Shown: positions 17,655 to 27,081, counted from the first letter of the stretch. The stretch: DNA of 64,000 bases from Cohnella panacarvi Gsoil 349 (GCF_000515335.1 NZ_KI911563.1:2442255-2506254); one strand, 5' to 3'. A program made the numbers and translations. The notes: a model not told the origin generated them from the sequence alone.

Positions 17655-17850
17655 CCCTGGAATTAAATAACAACCAATGGCATTTCATTCGTCTACTTTG
17701 GTGTCAGTATGTCCGATTAACAACCATGCGCAGTTATTTCAGCGCCACATCCATCAACTTTCGTATATTCGTAATAATAAGTATCGATTTACAGTTACTT
17801 TCCCATTTCACGCGATTATCCGGGATATAACTATCGATTTGCTATTAATC
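17655..17850. repeat. Intergenic AATAAC/GTTATT repeat stretch
   Basis: No gene is seen. The segment carries several members of the dispersed family, for example AATAACAACCAATGGC near 17665 and TTAACAACCATGCGCAGTTA near 17717, and other short AT-rich variants to about 17850. The same motifs occur at 1.0-1.2 kb and 57.8-58.3 kb. Confidence 0.5.
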
Positions 17851-17852
17851 GC

Positions 17853-18095
17853 TCAACCGCCTGGCACTCGCCCGCCCAGCTTCTCGATCTCGCGGCACAG
17901 CTCGTGCTGCCAATCCACGTCATCGGTAATCGAAGCGACGAGCGATAGATTATATAACTGCGATAATCTGTAGCAATAATCGGCGTTCATGTCCAAGCAA
18001 TGCTCGAGCTCCCTAAGCTCGGCGTCCGTCAGCTTTTTGCGTCTCTGGATGATTCTCAGCTCCGCCATTCTCTCGTAGATCGGCAGCATCCCCAT
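17853..18095 (-). CDS. Small helical protein (DUF7667-like)
   Basis: An 80-residue protein starting MGMLPIYERMAELRIIQRRK. ATG 18095 has AGGAGGG 8 nt upstream; the frame continues to 18299, but that part is antisense to the fbaA region and has no ribosome binding site. The sequence is charged and helical, with an LTDAELRELEHCLDMN segment and a central NADYCYRLSQLYNLS. It resembles small proteins I know from Paenibacillus and their phages (DUF7667), a tentative family match. Function unknown. It follows fbaA but is separated from it by the fbaA terminator. Confidence 0.7.
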   Translation of the reverse strand: MGMLPIYERMAELRIIQRRKKLTDAELRELEHCLDMNADYCYRLSQLYNLSLVASITDDVDWQHELCREIEKLGGRVPGG

Positions 18096-18180
18096 GAGCA
18101 ACACCCTCCTATTCCCATCATGCCCAGAAGGAAGGCGTGTTAAAACCGTACGCGGCGCGGTGAAAAGAAGCCCTCGAAGC

Positions 18181-18213
18181 AAAAAGCTGGCTCCGGAAAT
18201 CCGGAACCAGCTT
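18181..18213 (-). terminator. fbaA intrinsic terminator
   Basis: Minus strand: AAGCTGGTTCCGG, loop ATTT, CCGGAGCCAGCTT (one mismatch or wobble), then TTTTT. Confidence 0.85.
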
Positions 18214-18237
18214 GTATCCGTGCATGGAATGATTCGC

Positions 18238-19095
18238 TTACGCTTTGCCCGCGGAGCCGAACTCGCGGATTTTGCCGATAACCGTTGCCTTGATCGCATC
18301 GCGACCAGGAACGATGAATTTACGCGGATCGTAGACTTCGGAATCTTTAGCGAGTACTGCGCGAACCGCTTTCGTGAACTCGATCTGGTTCTCGGTGTTC
18401 ACGTTGATCTTCGCCGTGCCGAGGGAGATGGACTTCTTGATTTGCTCGGTCGGGATACCCGTGCCGCCGTGCAGAACGAGCGGAAGACCGATCGTCTTGC
18501 AAATCTCTTCCATCTCTTTGAAGCCCAGGTTCGGCTCGCCTTTGTAAGGACCGTGTACGGAGCCAAGAGCAGGTGCGAGGCAGTCGATGCCCGTACGCTC
18601 GACAAGCACTTTGCACTCTTGCGGGTCCGCATAAATAACGCCGTCCGCGATGACATCGTCCTCTTGGCCGCCGACCGTGCCCAGCTCGGCTTCGACGGAG
18701 ACGCCGCGCTCATGCGCGTAAGCAACGACTTCGCTCGTGATGCGGATGTTCTCTTCGAGCGGATCGTGCGAAGCATCGATCATAACGGACGTGAAGCCTG
18801 CGTCGATCGCTTGCTTACACTTGTCCACGCTCGAACCGTGGTCCAAGTGGATCGCGACCGGAACCGTGATTTTGGACTCTTCGATAATCGCTTTCGTCAT
18901 CGCCGTAACGACTTTGAAGCCGCCCATATGACGAGCCGCGCCTTCAGATACACCAAGAATAACCGGGGATTGCTCTTCTTGAGCAGCCGCGAGAATCGCC
19001 TGCGTCCATTCCAAGTTATTGATGTTGAACTGACCTACCGCATAGCCGCCTTTCAGTGCCTTGTTAAGCATGTCCTTCATAGATTCCAATGCCAT
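18238..19095 (-). CDS. fbaA: Class II fructose-bisphosphate aldolase
   Basis: It splits fructose 1,6-bisphosphate in glycolysis and makes it in gluconeogenesis. The 285-residue product has the zinc-ligand histidines in AIHLDHGSS and LALGSVHG-like [11 protein letters not shown], and LVLHGGTGI. The catalytic Asp is in HLDHG, and the phosphate-binding region is in INVNTENQ. The ATG at 19095 is preceded by TAGGAGG. In Bacillus subtilis fbaA lies beside spo0F; here it has moved to a position between argS and speB. A 17-bp perfect palindrome lies about 90 nt upstream and could be an operator. Confidence 0.97.
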   Translation of the reverse strand: MALESMKDMLNKALKGGYAVGQFNINNLEWTQAILAAAQEEQSPVILGVSEGAARHMGGFKVVTAMTKAIIEESKITVPVAIHLDHGSSVDKCKQAIDAGFTSVMIDASHDPLEENIRITSEVVAYAHERGVSVEAELGTVGGQEDDVIADGVIYADPQECKVLVERTGIDCLAPALGSVHGPYKGEPNLGFKEMEEICKTIGLPLVLHGGTGIPTEQIKKSISLGTAKINVNTENQIEFTKAVRAVLAKDSEVYDPRKFIVPGRDAIKATVIGKIREFGSAGKA

Positions 19096-19185
19096 CGTTA
19101 ACAGCCTCCTACACCTTTTCAGTAAAGTTCTCTATAGCAAAACAACGTACTTCCGACCGAAGTCCTACACCCTATCATCTCGTAT

Positions 19186-19202
19186 TTGACGAAGTTCGTC
19201 AA
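19186..19202. promoter_or_regulatory. Perfect 17-bp palindrome upstream of fbaA
   Basis: TTGACGAA-G-TTCGTCAA. On the minus strand its TTGACG could serve as the -35 of a promoter with GATGAT 17 nt downstream, so a dimeric repressor bound here would block fbaA. The binding protein is unknown. Confidence 0.5.
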
Positions 19203-19263
19203 CTCCCCGCGGGTCCGCGCAATACTAATCCAAGAGAGTATGTCCGAGGGCGCGCCGCCAAGC

Positions 19264-19296
19264 AAAAAAGCCCTCGCAAACGCAATTGGCGAGGGC
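19264..19296 (-). terminator. speE-speB operon terminator
   Basis: Minus strand: GCCCTCGC, an 11-nt loop, GCGAGGGC, then TTTTTT. Confidence 0.9.
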
Positions 19297-19313
19297 CGCC
19301 TACAAGCGTAAAC

Positions 19314-20186
19314 TTACTTCAAGAAACCGAGCAGCATCTCGCGGACCATCTTCGAAGCGACGATCGGCGTCATCTCCGTCGGATCGTAGATCGGTGCCAC
19401 TTCGACGAGGTCGAAGCCGACGACGTTGACGCCGGACCGCGCGATCGCGTGGATCGCTTCGAGCAGCTCCTTCGAGGTGATGCCGCCCGCTTCGGTCGTT
19501 CCCGTGCCCGGCGCCGCGGACGGATCGAGCACGTCGATGTCGATCGTGACGTACACCGGACGGCCTTTCAGCGAAGGAAGCTCCTTCTTAAGCGGCTCGG
19601 CTACGTCGAACGGATGGAAGTGGATGCCGGATTCGAGCGCATACGTCCAATCTTCCTTGGAGCCGGAGCGAATGCCGAATTGATAAATGTTCCGAGGGCC
19701 CATCAGCTCGGCGGCTTTGCGAATCGGCGTCGAGTGGGAGAGCGGCTCGCCTTCGTACTCTTCGCGGAGATCGGTATGCGCGTCGAAATGCAGAATCGCG
19801 AGGTCCGGATATTTCTTGTATACCTCTTGAATGACCGGCCAGCTGACGAGATGCTCGCCGCCGAGTCCGACCGGAATTTTGCCGTCGGCGAGCACGCCGC
19901 GCACGAACTCCGCGATCACGTCGAGGCTCTTAGCCGCATTGCCGAACGGAAGCATAAGGTCTCCCGCATCGAAGTATTTCACGTCGTAAACGCTGCGATC
20001 TAGGTAAGGGCTGTACTCTTCAAGGCCGACGGAGGCTTCGCGAATACGGCCGGGGCCGAACCGGGAGCCTGGGCGGAAGGATACGGTATAGTCCATCGGC
20101 ATGCCGTAGATGACCGCTTGGGACGCGGCGTAATCGTCTGAGCTGCAAATGAACACATTGCCGGAATAAGCTTGGTTGAGGCGCAT
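19314..20186 (-). CDS. speB: Agmatinase
   Basis: It hydrolyses agmatine to putrescine and urea, feeding spermidine synthesis by SpeE. The 290-residue product carries the dinuclear manganese signatures of ureohydrolases: GGEHL, FDAHTDLR and DIDVLDPSAAPGTGT. The ATG at 20186 has AAAGGAG about 10 nt upstream. It lies 66 nt after speE, in the same order as Bacillus subtilis, and the operon ends at the terminator at 19264-19296. Confidence 0.95.
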   Translation of the reverse strand: MRLNQAYSGNVFICSSDDYAASQAVIYGMPMDYTVSFRPGSRFGPGRIREASVGLEEYSPYLDRSVYDVKYFDAGDLMLPFGNAAKSLDVIAEFVRGVLADGKIPVGLGGEHLVSWPVIQEVYKKYPDLAILHFDAHTDLREEYEGEPLSHSTPIRKAAELMGPRNIYQFGIRSGSKEDWTYALESGIHFHPFDVAEPLKKELPSLKGRPVYVTIDIDVLDPSAAPGTGTTEAGGITSKELLEAIHAIARSGVNVVGFDLVEVAPIYDPTEMTPIVASKMVREMLLGFLK

Positions 20187-20252
20187 GAGTTGGGAGATCT
20201 CCTTTGGTTACGATCAAACCGCGAGCGCGAAGCGCCGCATGTTCGATCTCAC

Positions 20253-21089
20253 TTATTTCGTCAAATCCTCGACGAACTTCGGCAACGCGAAAGCGGCCTT
20301 ATGCAAGCGAGGGGAATAGTATTTGGTATCGAGCTCCGGAATCGCGGACTCGTCGACTTGCAGCGGGTCGTACTTCTTGCTGCCCATCGTGAACGTCCAA
20401 AGGCCGCTCGGATACGTCGGGATGTTCGCGCAATAGACGCGGACGATCGGAAACACTTCTTTAACGTCGCGGTTGACGCTTTGGATCAAGTCCGCTTTGA
20501 ACCACGGGTTGTCCGTCTGGGCGACGAAGATTCCGTCTTCTTTAAGCGCGTCGTGGATGCCTTGGTAGAATCCTTTCGTGAACAGGTTCACCGCAGGACC
20601 GACCGGCTCGGTGGAATCGACCATGATGACGTCGTATGTAGCTTTGTGATCGTGGATATGCATGTAACCGTCGTTCACGATCACTTCGACGCGCGGATCT
20701 TCCAGCTTGCCCGCGATCGAAGGAAGGTATTGCTTCGAATATTCGATGACTTTGCCGTCGATATCTACGAGAACGGCTTTCTTGACTTTCGGGTGCTTCA
20801 GCACTTCGCGGATAACGCCGCCGTCGCCGCCGCCCACGACCAGCACGTTCTCCGGATTCGGGTGCGTGAACAGCGCCGGATGCGCCACCATCTCATGGTA
20901 GACGAACTCGTCCTTGACCGTCGTCATGACCATGCCGTCGAGAACGAGCATGTTGCCGTACTCCTCCGTCTCGATCATCGCGAGCTCTTGGAAATCCGTC
21001 TTTTCGTGAACCATCGTGCGTTTGATTTTCATCGTAATACCGAAGTTTTCGGTTTGTTTTTCCGTATACCACAATTCCATGGAGGACAT
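20253..21089 (-). CDS. speE: Spermidine synthase
   Basis: It transfers an aminopropyl group from decarboxylated S-adenosylmethionine to putrescine. The 278-residue product has the family N-terminus ([17 protein letters not shown]), the nucleotide-binding [18 protein letters not shown] and the catalytic region [15 protein letters not shown]. The start is ATG 21089 with AGGGA close upstream; an ATG three codons later is possible. It is divergent from pbpG, as in Bacillus subtilis. Confidence 0.95.
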   Translation of the reverse strand: MSSMELWYTEKQTENFGITMKIKRTMVHEKTDFQELAMIETEEYGNMLVLDGMVMTTVKDEFVYHEMVAHPALFTHPNPENVLVVGGGDGGVIREVLKHPKVKKAVLVDIDGKVIEYSKQYLPSIAGKLEDPRVEVIVNDGYMHIHDHKATYDVIMVDSTEPVGPAVNLFTKGFYQGIHDALKEDGIFVAQTDNPWFKADLIQSVNRDVKEVFPIVRVYCANIPTYPSGLWTFTMGSKKYDPLQVDESAIPELDTKYYSPRLHKAAFALPKFVEDLTK

Positions 21090-21202
21090 GAGATCCCTGC
21101 TTTCTACCGCACGCGAAGCGGCCTCTATAATGTACCAATCAACATGTATTATATAAAATCAAGACTAAAAAGCAACCCATGCCCTAGGCTGCCGGGACGG
21201 AC

Positions 21203-21232
21203 GGATAGCACGGCCTCCCTTATTCCATACTA
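21203..21232 (+). promoter_or_regulatory. Forespore-type (sigma-F/G) promoter of pbpG
   Basis: GGATA (21203-21207), an 18-nt spacer and CATACTA (21226-21232). The -10 is a perfect match to the known forespore consensus; the -35 is close to it. The expected start near 21239 leaves a short leader to the TTG start at 21273. Confidence 0.65.
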
Positions 21233-21272
21233 TAGGGGGATTTCCTGAAGTTGCCGAGAGGGGGATAATGCC

Positions 21273-23330
21273 TTGAAACCGTCCGAAGACTCCCCAGAGC
21301 ATCCGCCTGTGCCGCGGCCGGCGACGCTATGGACGAAATTGCGGCGCAGACTGGGTTGGGCGACATTGGTCTCGATGCTGCTGCTTTCCGGCTGCGGCAT
21401 GTATTTGCTGCGCTTCGGCGCGCTCCCTGCCGGCTCGATCATGCAGTCTACGCAAATCTTCGACTCGGAAGGCGTCGTGCTCGCCTCGGTGCAAGGCGGC
21501 GTCAATCGGCATATCGTGAAGCTCGCCGATATTTCTCCTTGGCTCGCGAAGGCGACCGTCGCCGTCGAGGATCGCCGGTTCTACGAGCACGCGGGCGTCG
21601 ATATCCGCGGGCTTGCCCGCGCCGCATGGGTAGACATGCGCCATATGTCGAAGGAGCAAGGCGCCAGCACGTTAACGCAGCAGCTCGCCCGGAACTTATA
21701 CTTGTCGCACGAAAGAACGTGGACGCGAAAGCTTAAAGAGGCTTGGTACGCCGCGCGCCTCGAACAGACGTACACGAAGGACGAGATTATCGAGCTCTAC
21801 TTGAATCAAATCTATTACGGTCACGGGGCTTACGGAGCGGAAGCAGCCGCCAGATTGTATTTCAACAAACCGGCGAAGCAGCTTACGATCGCCGAGAGCG
21901 CGTTATTGGCCGGCATTCCGAAAGGACCGCGCTATTATTCGCCGCATCTTCATCCCGCAGACGCGAAAGCAAGGCGGCGGCAGGTACTCGAAGCGCTCGT
22001 GGCGACGCGGCAGATCACGGCCCAGCAAGCGGAGAAGGCGAACGCCAAGCCGCTCGGCGTCAGGCCGCTTCCGGAAGAACAAACGGGCGCCGCGCCGTAT
22101 TTCGTCGATCACGTGAAGAAGATCGCCGTGGACAAGCTGGGGATCGACGAACGCCTGATCAACGAAGGCGGACTGCGGATCATGACGACGTTGGACGCGC
22201 GCGTGCAGAAGCACGCCGAGGAGGCTGTCAAGCAAGGTTTGCCGGGCGGTGATTCCGAGCTGCAGGCGGCGCTGATCGCGATCGATCCCCGCAACGGGTA
22301 TATCAAAGCGATGGTAGGCGGCCGCAACTACCGCAGGAACCAATATAATCGGGTATTCGCGAGCAGCCGCCAGCCCGGCTCTTCCTTTAAACCGATTATG
22401 TACGCGACCGCTCTCGACCGGCGCGCGATCACGGCGGCCACCCGCTTCCGCAGCGAGCCGACGTTGTTCTATTACGACGGGGACAGACAAATTTACCGGC
22501 CAAGCAACTATAACAACCGCTACTTCAACGGCGAAATCGGCTTGCGTCAAGCGATTGCTTCCTCCGACAACATCTACGCGGTCAATACGATCATGCAGGT
22601 CGGGCCGAAGCAAGTCATCGAGACGGCGCGCAAGCTAGGGATCACTTCGCCGCTTAATGCCATCCCTTCCCTGGCGCTCGGCACTTCGCCCGTAAGCCCG
22701 TTCGAGATGGCATCCGCTTATGCCGTCTTCGCAGGGCAAGGACGCCAATCGGAACCGATCGCGATCACGCGCATATTGGACCCCAAAGGGAGAATTCTCT
22801 ACGAGGCGCATCCGACATCGACGCAAATACTATCTCCGGCCGTCGCTTACGTCACGACGCATTTGCTCGAGAGCGTGTTCGAACGCGGAGGCACGGCCCA
22901 CAGAATATCGGCGATCATCAAGCGCCCGGTCGCGGGCAAGACGGGCACGACGGATTCCGACGCTTGGTTCGTCGGTTATACGCCCGAGCTGGCGACGGCG
23001 GTATGGGTCGGCTATGACCGAGGCAGACCGATAACGTCCAGCGAAGCGCATCGCGCCGCGCCGATCTTCGCGCGCTTTACGGAGGCGGCTTTGGCGGGCA
23101 CGCCGCCTACCCCGTTCGAGATTCCGGAAGGCGTCGTCAACGTCACGTTCGACCCTGCGACGAACCTGCTCGCCGCGCCGGAATGTCCCGCCGAATGGAC
23201 GACGGAGGCTTTCGTGGCCGGAACGGAACCGACCGAGACGTGCGCGCTCCATCATGACGACTCGGATCGCAAGCAGGAAGACAGCCGCGAGGGCCGTTCC
23301 TGGTGGCGTAAATTGAAGCAATGGTGGTAA
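21273..23330 (+). CDS. pbpG: Bifunctional class A penicillin-binding protein (PBP2d/PbpG type)
   Basis: A peptidoglycan polymerase of 685 residues. A cytosolic Pro-rich N-terminus is followed by one membrane anchor (about residues 28-50). The glycosyltransferase domain has the catalytic Glu in VAVEDRRFYEHAGVD and the TLTQQLARNLYL motif. The transpeptidase domain has SSFKP, SSDN and KTGT. A short C-terminal tail is Arg/Trp-rich. The start is TTG 21273 after AGGGGG. Synteny with speE-speB and ywhD matches pbpG (ywhE) of Bacillus subtilis, a sigma-F gene for spore cortex/germ cell wall. The forespore-type promoter upstream agrees. Confidence 0.93.
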   Translation: MKPSEDSPEHPPVPRPATLWTKLRRRLGWATLVSMLLLSGCGMYLLRFGALPAGSIMQSTQIFDSEGVVLASVQGGVNRHIVKLADISPWLAKATVAVEDRRFYEHAGVDIRGLARAAWVDMRHMSKEQGASTLTQQLARNLYLSHERTWTRKLKEAWYAARLEQTYTKDEIIELYLNQIYYGHGAYGAEAAARLYFNKPAKQLTIAESALLAGIPKGPRYYSPHLHPADAKARRRQVLEALVATRQITAQQAEKANAKPLGVRPLPEEQTGAAPYFVDHVKKIAVDKLGIDERLINEGGLRIMTTLDARVQKHAEEAVKQGLPGGDSELQAALIAIDPRNGYIKAMVGGRNYRRNQYNRVFASSRQPGSSFKPIMYATALDRRAITAATRFRSEPTLFYYDGDRQIYRPSNYNNRYFNGEIGLRQAIASSDNIYAVNTIMQVGPKQVIETARKLGITSPLNAIPSLALGTSPVSPFEMASAYAVFAGQGRQSEPIAITRILDPKGRILYEAHPTSTQILSPAVAYVTTHLLESVFERGGTAHRISAIIKRPVAGKTGTTDSDAWFVGYTPELATAVWVGYDRGRPITSSEAHRAAPIFARFTEAALAGTPPTPFEIPEGVVNVTFDPATNLLAAPECPAEWTTEAFVAGTEPTETCALHHDDSDRKQEDSREGRSWWRKLKQWW

Positions 23331-23367
23331 TGAAGAGGCTGTCCCAATAGGAACGGCCTCAAAAATC

Positions 23368-23418
23368 AAAAACCAGGACGGAGCAAGGTTTATATCTGCT
23401 CCATCCTGGTTTTGTTTC
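23368..23418 (+). terminator. pbpG intrinsic terminator
   Basis: AAAACCAGGA-GGAGCA pairs with TGCTCC-TCCTGGTTTT across an 11-nt loop, followed by GTTTCGTT. The remaining bases to 23590 show nothing coding. Confidence 0.85.
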
Positions 23419-23590
23419 GTTCTATTGCAGCCTTATTTAAGGATAACGCACACCCGATTTCCTTCTCACCTGCATGGAGTACAATTCGTTATCGCGGAAT
23501 GCCTGCATTTCATGCAGTTAGTGCCGAGTAATGACACTGCGTCGGCCTGGTTCTCGGGTCGATTCCACCTTGGGACAGCCCCTTTTACTT

Positions 23591-24004
23591 CTATTTCCTG
23601 CTGTTGCGCATAGCCGCCAACAGCTTAACGCCTGCGGCCTGCCCTTCCACGAAACGCCTATAATCCGGCGATTCCATCGGCACGATCGCCATCCGGCCGG
23701 CCTCGTCGAAATGAATGCCCCAGCCGTACTTCTTCGCGAGCATGGAAGCTCTGAAACAAGCCGTCGGCTTCGCGTAGAACTCGGCCTTCTTCTCCTCGAG
23801 CTCTTCCGCCGGGATTCCCTTGTGCCGGGCATGCACCTCGAACAGCATTTGCTCTTGCGTGTACATATACGGATACTCGCTGAGCAGCTCGTACTCAATC
23901 CCCGGCTTCGTCTTCCCCATCTTCTTATCGGGAGGCACGATGCCCCGTTCCGCCGGACAATCCGGCGCTACCGTGATGAACGTATCATAATAGTTCCAAT
24001 CCAT
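23591..24004 (-). CDS. DUF6157 family protein
   Basis: A 137-residue cytosolic protein starting MDWNYYDTFITVAPDCPAE. The motifs TFITVAPDCPAERG, PYMYTQEQMLFEVHARHKG and FYAKPTACFRASMLAKKYGWG fit the DUF6157 family as I know it. There is no experimental function. ATG 24004 has GGAGGG upstream; the frame extends to 24076 into the end of ywhD and is not used. It lies 26 nt after ywhD and probably shares its transcript. Confidence 0.85.
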   Translation of the reverse strand: MDWNYYDTFITVAPDCPAERGIVPPDKKMGKTKPGIEYELLSEYPYMYTQEQMLFEVHARHKGIPAEELEEKKAEFYAKPTACFRASMLAKKYGWGIHFDEAGRMAIVPMESPDYRRFVEGQAAGVKLLAAMRNSRK

Positions 24005-24030
24005 CGGCGATCCCTCCATTAGCGAGACGG

Positions 24031-24534
24031 TTAGGCCAACAAATCCTTTAACGCCTGCGGCGAACGATCCCACCACTCCGGGTTATGCTCCATCAGCAGC
24101 TTGCGCAACGCTTCCTTCTCTACCGGTCCGATATTGTCCAGCATGTATTTGCGCTTCAGCGCCGCGTCGAGCCGGTTCACGTGATCGGGCAGCAGCTTCC
24201 ATCCGCGGCGCGCTTCGGTATCGATCAGCATCTCGCAGGATGTCGCACCCGCATAGTAACCGCCCTCTTCGTTGCGGTCGACCGCGACCCATACGACCCA
24301 TGCCGGACGTCCGTTGGGCACGTCTTCTTTGTTCGGAGAAAACTTGATGCCCTTCTCGATCTTGCTCTTCGCGTGCATCGCGCCGACGTCGATGTACGCC
24401 TCGCCGTTATCGATAATGACGCATGCCACTTGGCTCAAATCGATCGTGCCCGCGCCGAACCCTCTGTGCTCCTTGTTGCTCACGACGTTTAGCGAAAGTT
24501 TCTTTTTCTCCGGCTGTTGCCCGTTGTTGTCCAT
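24031..24534 (-). CDS. ywhD: YwhD family protein
   Basis: A 167-residue protein of the YwhD family, conserved in Bacillales and of unknown function. Recognisable stretches are GTIDLSQVACVIIDNGEAY, DVGAMHAKSKIEKG and WVVWVAVDRNEEGGYYAG. The ATG at 24534 has GGAGG upstream at normal spacing. It sits beside pbpG and speE as in Bacillus subtilis. A terminator-like hairpin with seven U lies 116-130 nt upstream of the start, in the gene's own direction. Confidence 0.9.
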   Translation of the reverse strand: MDNNGQQPEKKKLSLNVVSNKEHRGFGAGTIDLSQVACVIIDNGEAYIDVGAMHAKSKIEKGIKFSPNKEDVPNGRPAWVVWVAVDRNEEGGYYAGATSCEMLIDTEARRGWKLLPDHVNRLDAALKRKYMLDNIGPVEKEALRKLLMEHNPEWWDRSPQALKDLLA

Positions 24535-24649
24535 CTATTTCGTGACCTCCGAATCCATATCCAAGTTATAAAAATGATAACAAACCGACCATCATTAGTC
24601 TAGCGCGCCGATGCCGCATGCGCACGGTCGGCAGACGGTCTTGGACAAT

Positions 24650-24674
24650 AAAAAAATGTCTCCTGAGGAGACAT
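24650..24674 (-). terminator. Terminator-like hairpin upstream of ywhD
   Basis: Minus strand: ATGTCTCC, loop TCA, GGAGACAT, then seven T (24650-24656). No minus-strand gene lies upstream, so it is either a leader attenuator of ywhD or a stop for antisense readthrough from the helD side. Nothing else is apparent in 24535-24841. Confidence 0.65.
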
Positions 24675-24841
24675 CTTTGTTCGTTGCCCGGACGGGAACG
24701 TTTGTTCTATTTATTTTTGGCAAGCCTGTACTCAACATCATAACAAAATGAAAAACATAAGTCTATTGTTTTATGCGAAAATGGTACACAATGGAGTAGC
24801 CGGCAACAAACGCGAGACGCAAGGAGGAACGAACGATTACG

Positions 24842-26938
24842 ATGCAACCCCCTACAACGCCGCCGAAGCCGTTCGAGGAAGAACGGCTGAAGCTGACGGA
24901 AACGCTGCGGGAAATTTCCGAGCAGCGCGCCGAGATCGCCCCCGTCTATTATGGCAACGATTACGTCGAGCAAGTGCTCGAAGCACGCCGCGAAGAGACG
25001 CGGCAACGGCTCGACCTGCTTGGCAAGGAGCCCTACTTCGGCAGGCTCGACTTTCAAGAGAGCGGCAAGCTTGCTCCCGTACCGCTCTATATCGGCAAAC
25101 GGGGCATGGATAAACGCCAGACGAGCGAGCCGTACATCATCGACTGGCGCGCGCCCGTCGCCAGCCTGTTCTACTCGTTCACGGGAGGCGAAGCCCCGGT
25201 CAGCTACGATGCGCCGGACGGCACGATCGAGGGCGAAATTTACCGCAAACGCAATCTGTCGATTCGCGACCGGACGCTCGAGCGCGTCGTCGACAGCTAC
25301 GAGCGGGGCGGCGACAATATCGGGCTGAGCGACGAGTTTCTGCTCTACCGTCTCGGCGAGAAGAAAGACAACCGGCTTCGCGATATCGTCTCGACGATTC
25401 AAGCCGAACAGGATCTCATTATTCGCGCTCCCCGCTACAAGGCGCTCATCATCCAAGGGGCCGCCGGTTCGGGGAAAACGACGGTCGCGCTCCATCGCCT
25501 AGCCTTCCTGCTCTACCAATACCAGCAGCAGATTCGCGCGGAGCGGATGATCATATTCGCGCCGAACAGCATGTTCCTCGATTATATTTCGGGCGTTCTG
25601 CCCGAGCTCGGGGTCGGCAACGTGACGCAGACGACGTTCGCGGACTGGGCGCTCGAGATCCTGGACGGCAACGTCAAGCTCGCCCCACCGTCCGAAGGCA
25701 AAGTATGGTTCGCGCTCTCTTCGATGCGGCCTGCGCTGACGGATGAAGTCTCCGGAAGGTTCAAAGGCTCTCTGGCCTTCTTGGAAACGTTGAAAAAGAA
25801 GCTAAAGCAATACGAGGACAACTTCCTGCAAGATCGGCTTTCTTTCGAGGCCTGGGACGGCCGCGTACTCACGAGCGAGACGATTCGGGAATGGTTCGAG
25901 GTCGAGTATCGTCATTATCCGCTGTCCATGCGCCGGGAGCGCTTAGCGGGAAGAATCAACCGGTGGCTGGAGATGCAACTGACGAGCATCGGCGATCCCA
26001 AGATCCGCAAGGAACGCAGCTCGATCGGCAAAGGGCGGCTGCGCGCGTTCATGAAAAAGCTTCCGGAGGCGAACCCCCTCGCCTTCTACAAGTCCGTGTT
26101 CATCGACGCCGACGGAGCGCGCATTCCGAAATCGCTTGCGGAGGATACGCTTCGATCGTTGAAACGCGGCGTCGTGCACGCCGAAGACCTGGCTCCGCTC
26201 GTATGGATTCACTTCGCGTTCAACGGCCCGGAGAACAGACAGTTCGATCACGTCGTCGTCGACGAAGCGCAGGACGCGTCCCCGCTCCAGATCGCGCTGC
26301 TCCGCGCTTATATGACGGAGCCGTCGTTCACGATACTCGGCGACTTGGCGCAAGGCATTCATGCCTATCGCGGCGTGCAGCGCTGGGAAGAGCTCGCCGC
26401 CGTATTCACGGCGGAGCAGAACGCCTATCACACGCTGAAGCTCAGCTACCGCTCCACGCTCGAGATCATCGAATTCGCCAATCGGATTCTAGCTCGCACC
26501 GATACGGGGCTGCCGCCGGCCGAGCCGGTATTCCGCAGCGGCGAACCAGTCGAAGTTGCCTCGGTTCGGGACTCCGCCGAGCTCGTATCCCGCATCGCCG
26601 CTTTCATCACGGGCAACCAAGCGGGCGGGATGCGCACGATCGCCGTCATCGGCCGGACGGACGAACAATGCAAGACTCTGCATGAACAACTGCTTGCCGG
26701 CGGGGTCGAGGCGAATCTGATCGCCGAAGACCAAGCCGCCTACCTTGGCGGCATCACCGTCGTCCCGGCGCACCTAGCCAAGGGACTCGAGTTCGACGCC
26801 GTCGTTATCGCAGGCGCCAATGCCCGCAACTACGCGGACAATCCGCAGGACGCCAAGCTTCTGTACGTCGCTTGCACGCGCGCGCTGCATCGGTTAACGC
26901 TGCTCGTCGACGGCGAGCCCTCCGCGTTGTTCTCTTGA
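24842..26938 (+). CDS. helD: HelD-type RNA polymerase-associated helicase
   Basis: A 698-residue superfamily 1 (UvrD/Rep-like) ATPase. HelD proteins release stalled or rifampicin-bound RNA polymerase. A coiled-coil N-terminal arm (residues 10-60) precedes Walker A (GAAGSGKTT, 206-213), Walker B/motif II (VVDEAQDASP), the motif III region (TILGDLAQGIHAYRGV) and motif VI (LLYVACTRALHRLTLL). AAGGAGG lies 14 nt from ATG 24842, which is too far. An in-frame ATT two codons earlier (24836) has 8-nt spacing and may be the true start. It ends at a strong terminator. Confidence 0.9.
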   Translation: MQPPTTPPKPFEEERLKLTETLREISEQRAEIAPVYYGNDYVEQVLEARREETRQRLDLLGKEPYFGRLDFQESGKLAPVPLYIGKRGMDKRQTSEPYIIDWRAPVASLFYSFTGGEAPVSYDAPDGTIEGEIYRKRNLSIRDRTLERVVDSYERGGDNIGLSDEFLLYRLGEKKDNRLRDIVSTIQAEQDLIIRAPRYKALIIQGAAGSGKTTVALHRLAFLLYQYQQQIRAERMIIFAPNSMFLDYISGVLPELGVGNVTQTTFADWALEILDGNVKLAPPSEGKVWFALSSMRPALTDEVSGRFKGSLAFLETLKKKLKQYEDNFLQDRLSFEAWDGRVLTSETIREWFEVEYRHYPLSMRRERLAGRINRWLEMQLTSIGDPKIRKERSSIGKGRLRAFMKKLPEANPLAFYKSVFIDADGARIPKSLAEDTLRSLKRGVVHAEDLAPLVWIHFAFNGPENRQFDHVVVDEAQDASPLQIALLRAYMTEPSFTILGDLAQGIHAYRGVQRWEELAAVFTAEQNAYHTLKLSYRSTLEIIEFANRILARTDTGLPPAEPVFRSGEPVEVASVRDSAELVSRIAAFITGNQAGGMRTIAVIGRTDEQCKTLHEQLLAGGVEANLIAEDQAAYLGGITVVPAHLAKGLEFDAVVIAGANARNYADNPQDAKLLYVACTRALHRLTLLVDGEPSALFS

Positions 26939-26943
26939 ATGTA

Positions 26944-27000
26944 AATAAGCCGTCTTCGGTCTAGCGGATTCTATCTCGCGACCGGGGGCGGCTTATTCTT
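26944..27000 (+). terminator. helD intrinsic terminator
   Basis: AATAAGCCG (26944-26952) pairs with CGGCTTATT (26989-26997), with an inner CGGTC/GACCG stem, then CTTTTC. Confidence 0.85.
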
Positions 27001-27081
27001 TTCCCGATGGGACAGGGGCATGAACGAAGGACAACCGTCATATATATCCCGTAGATGCTTGTCAACGGGAGGGTTATCCGT

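Noticed and set aside
24707-25495. 262-codon minus-strand frame opposite helD
   Set aside because: Antisense of the conserved HelD N-terminal half; no family match or ribosome binding site.
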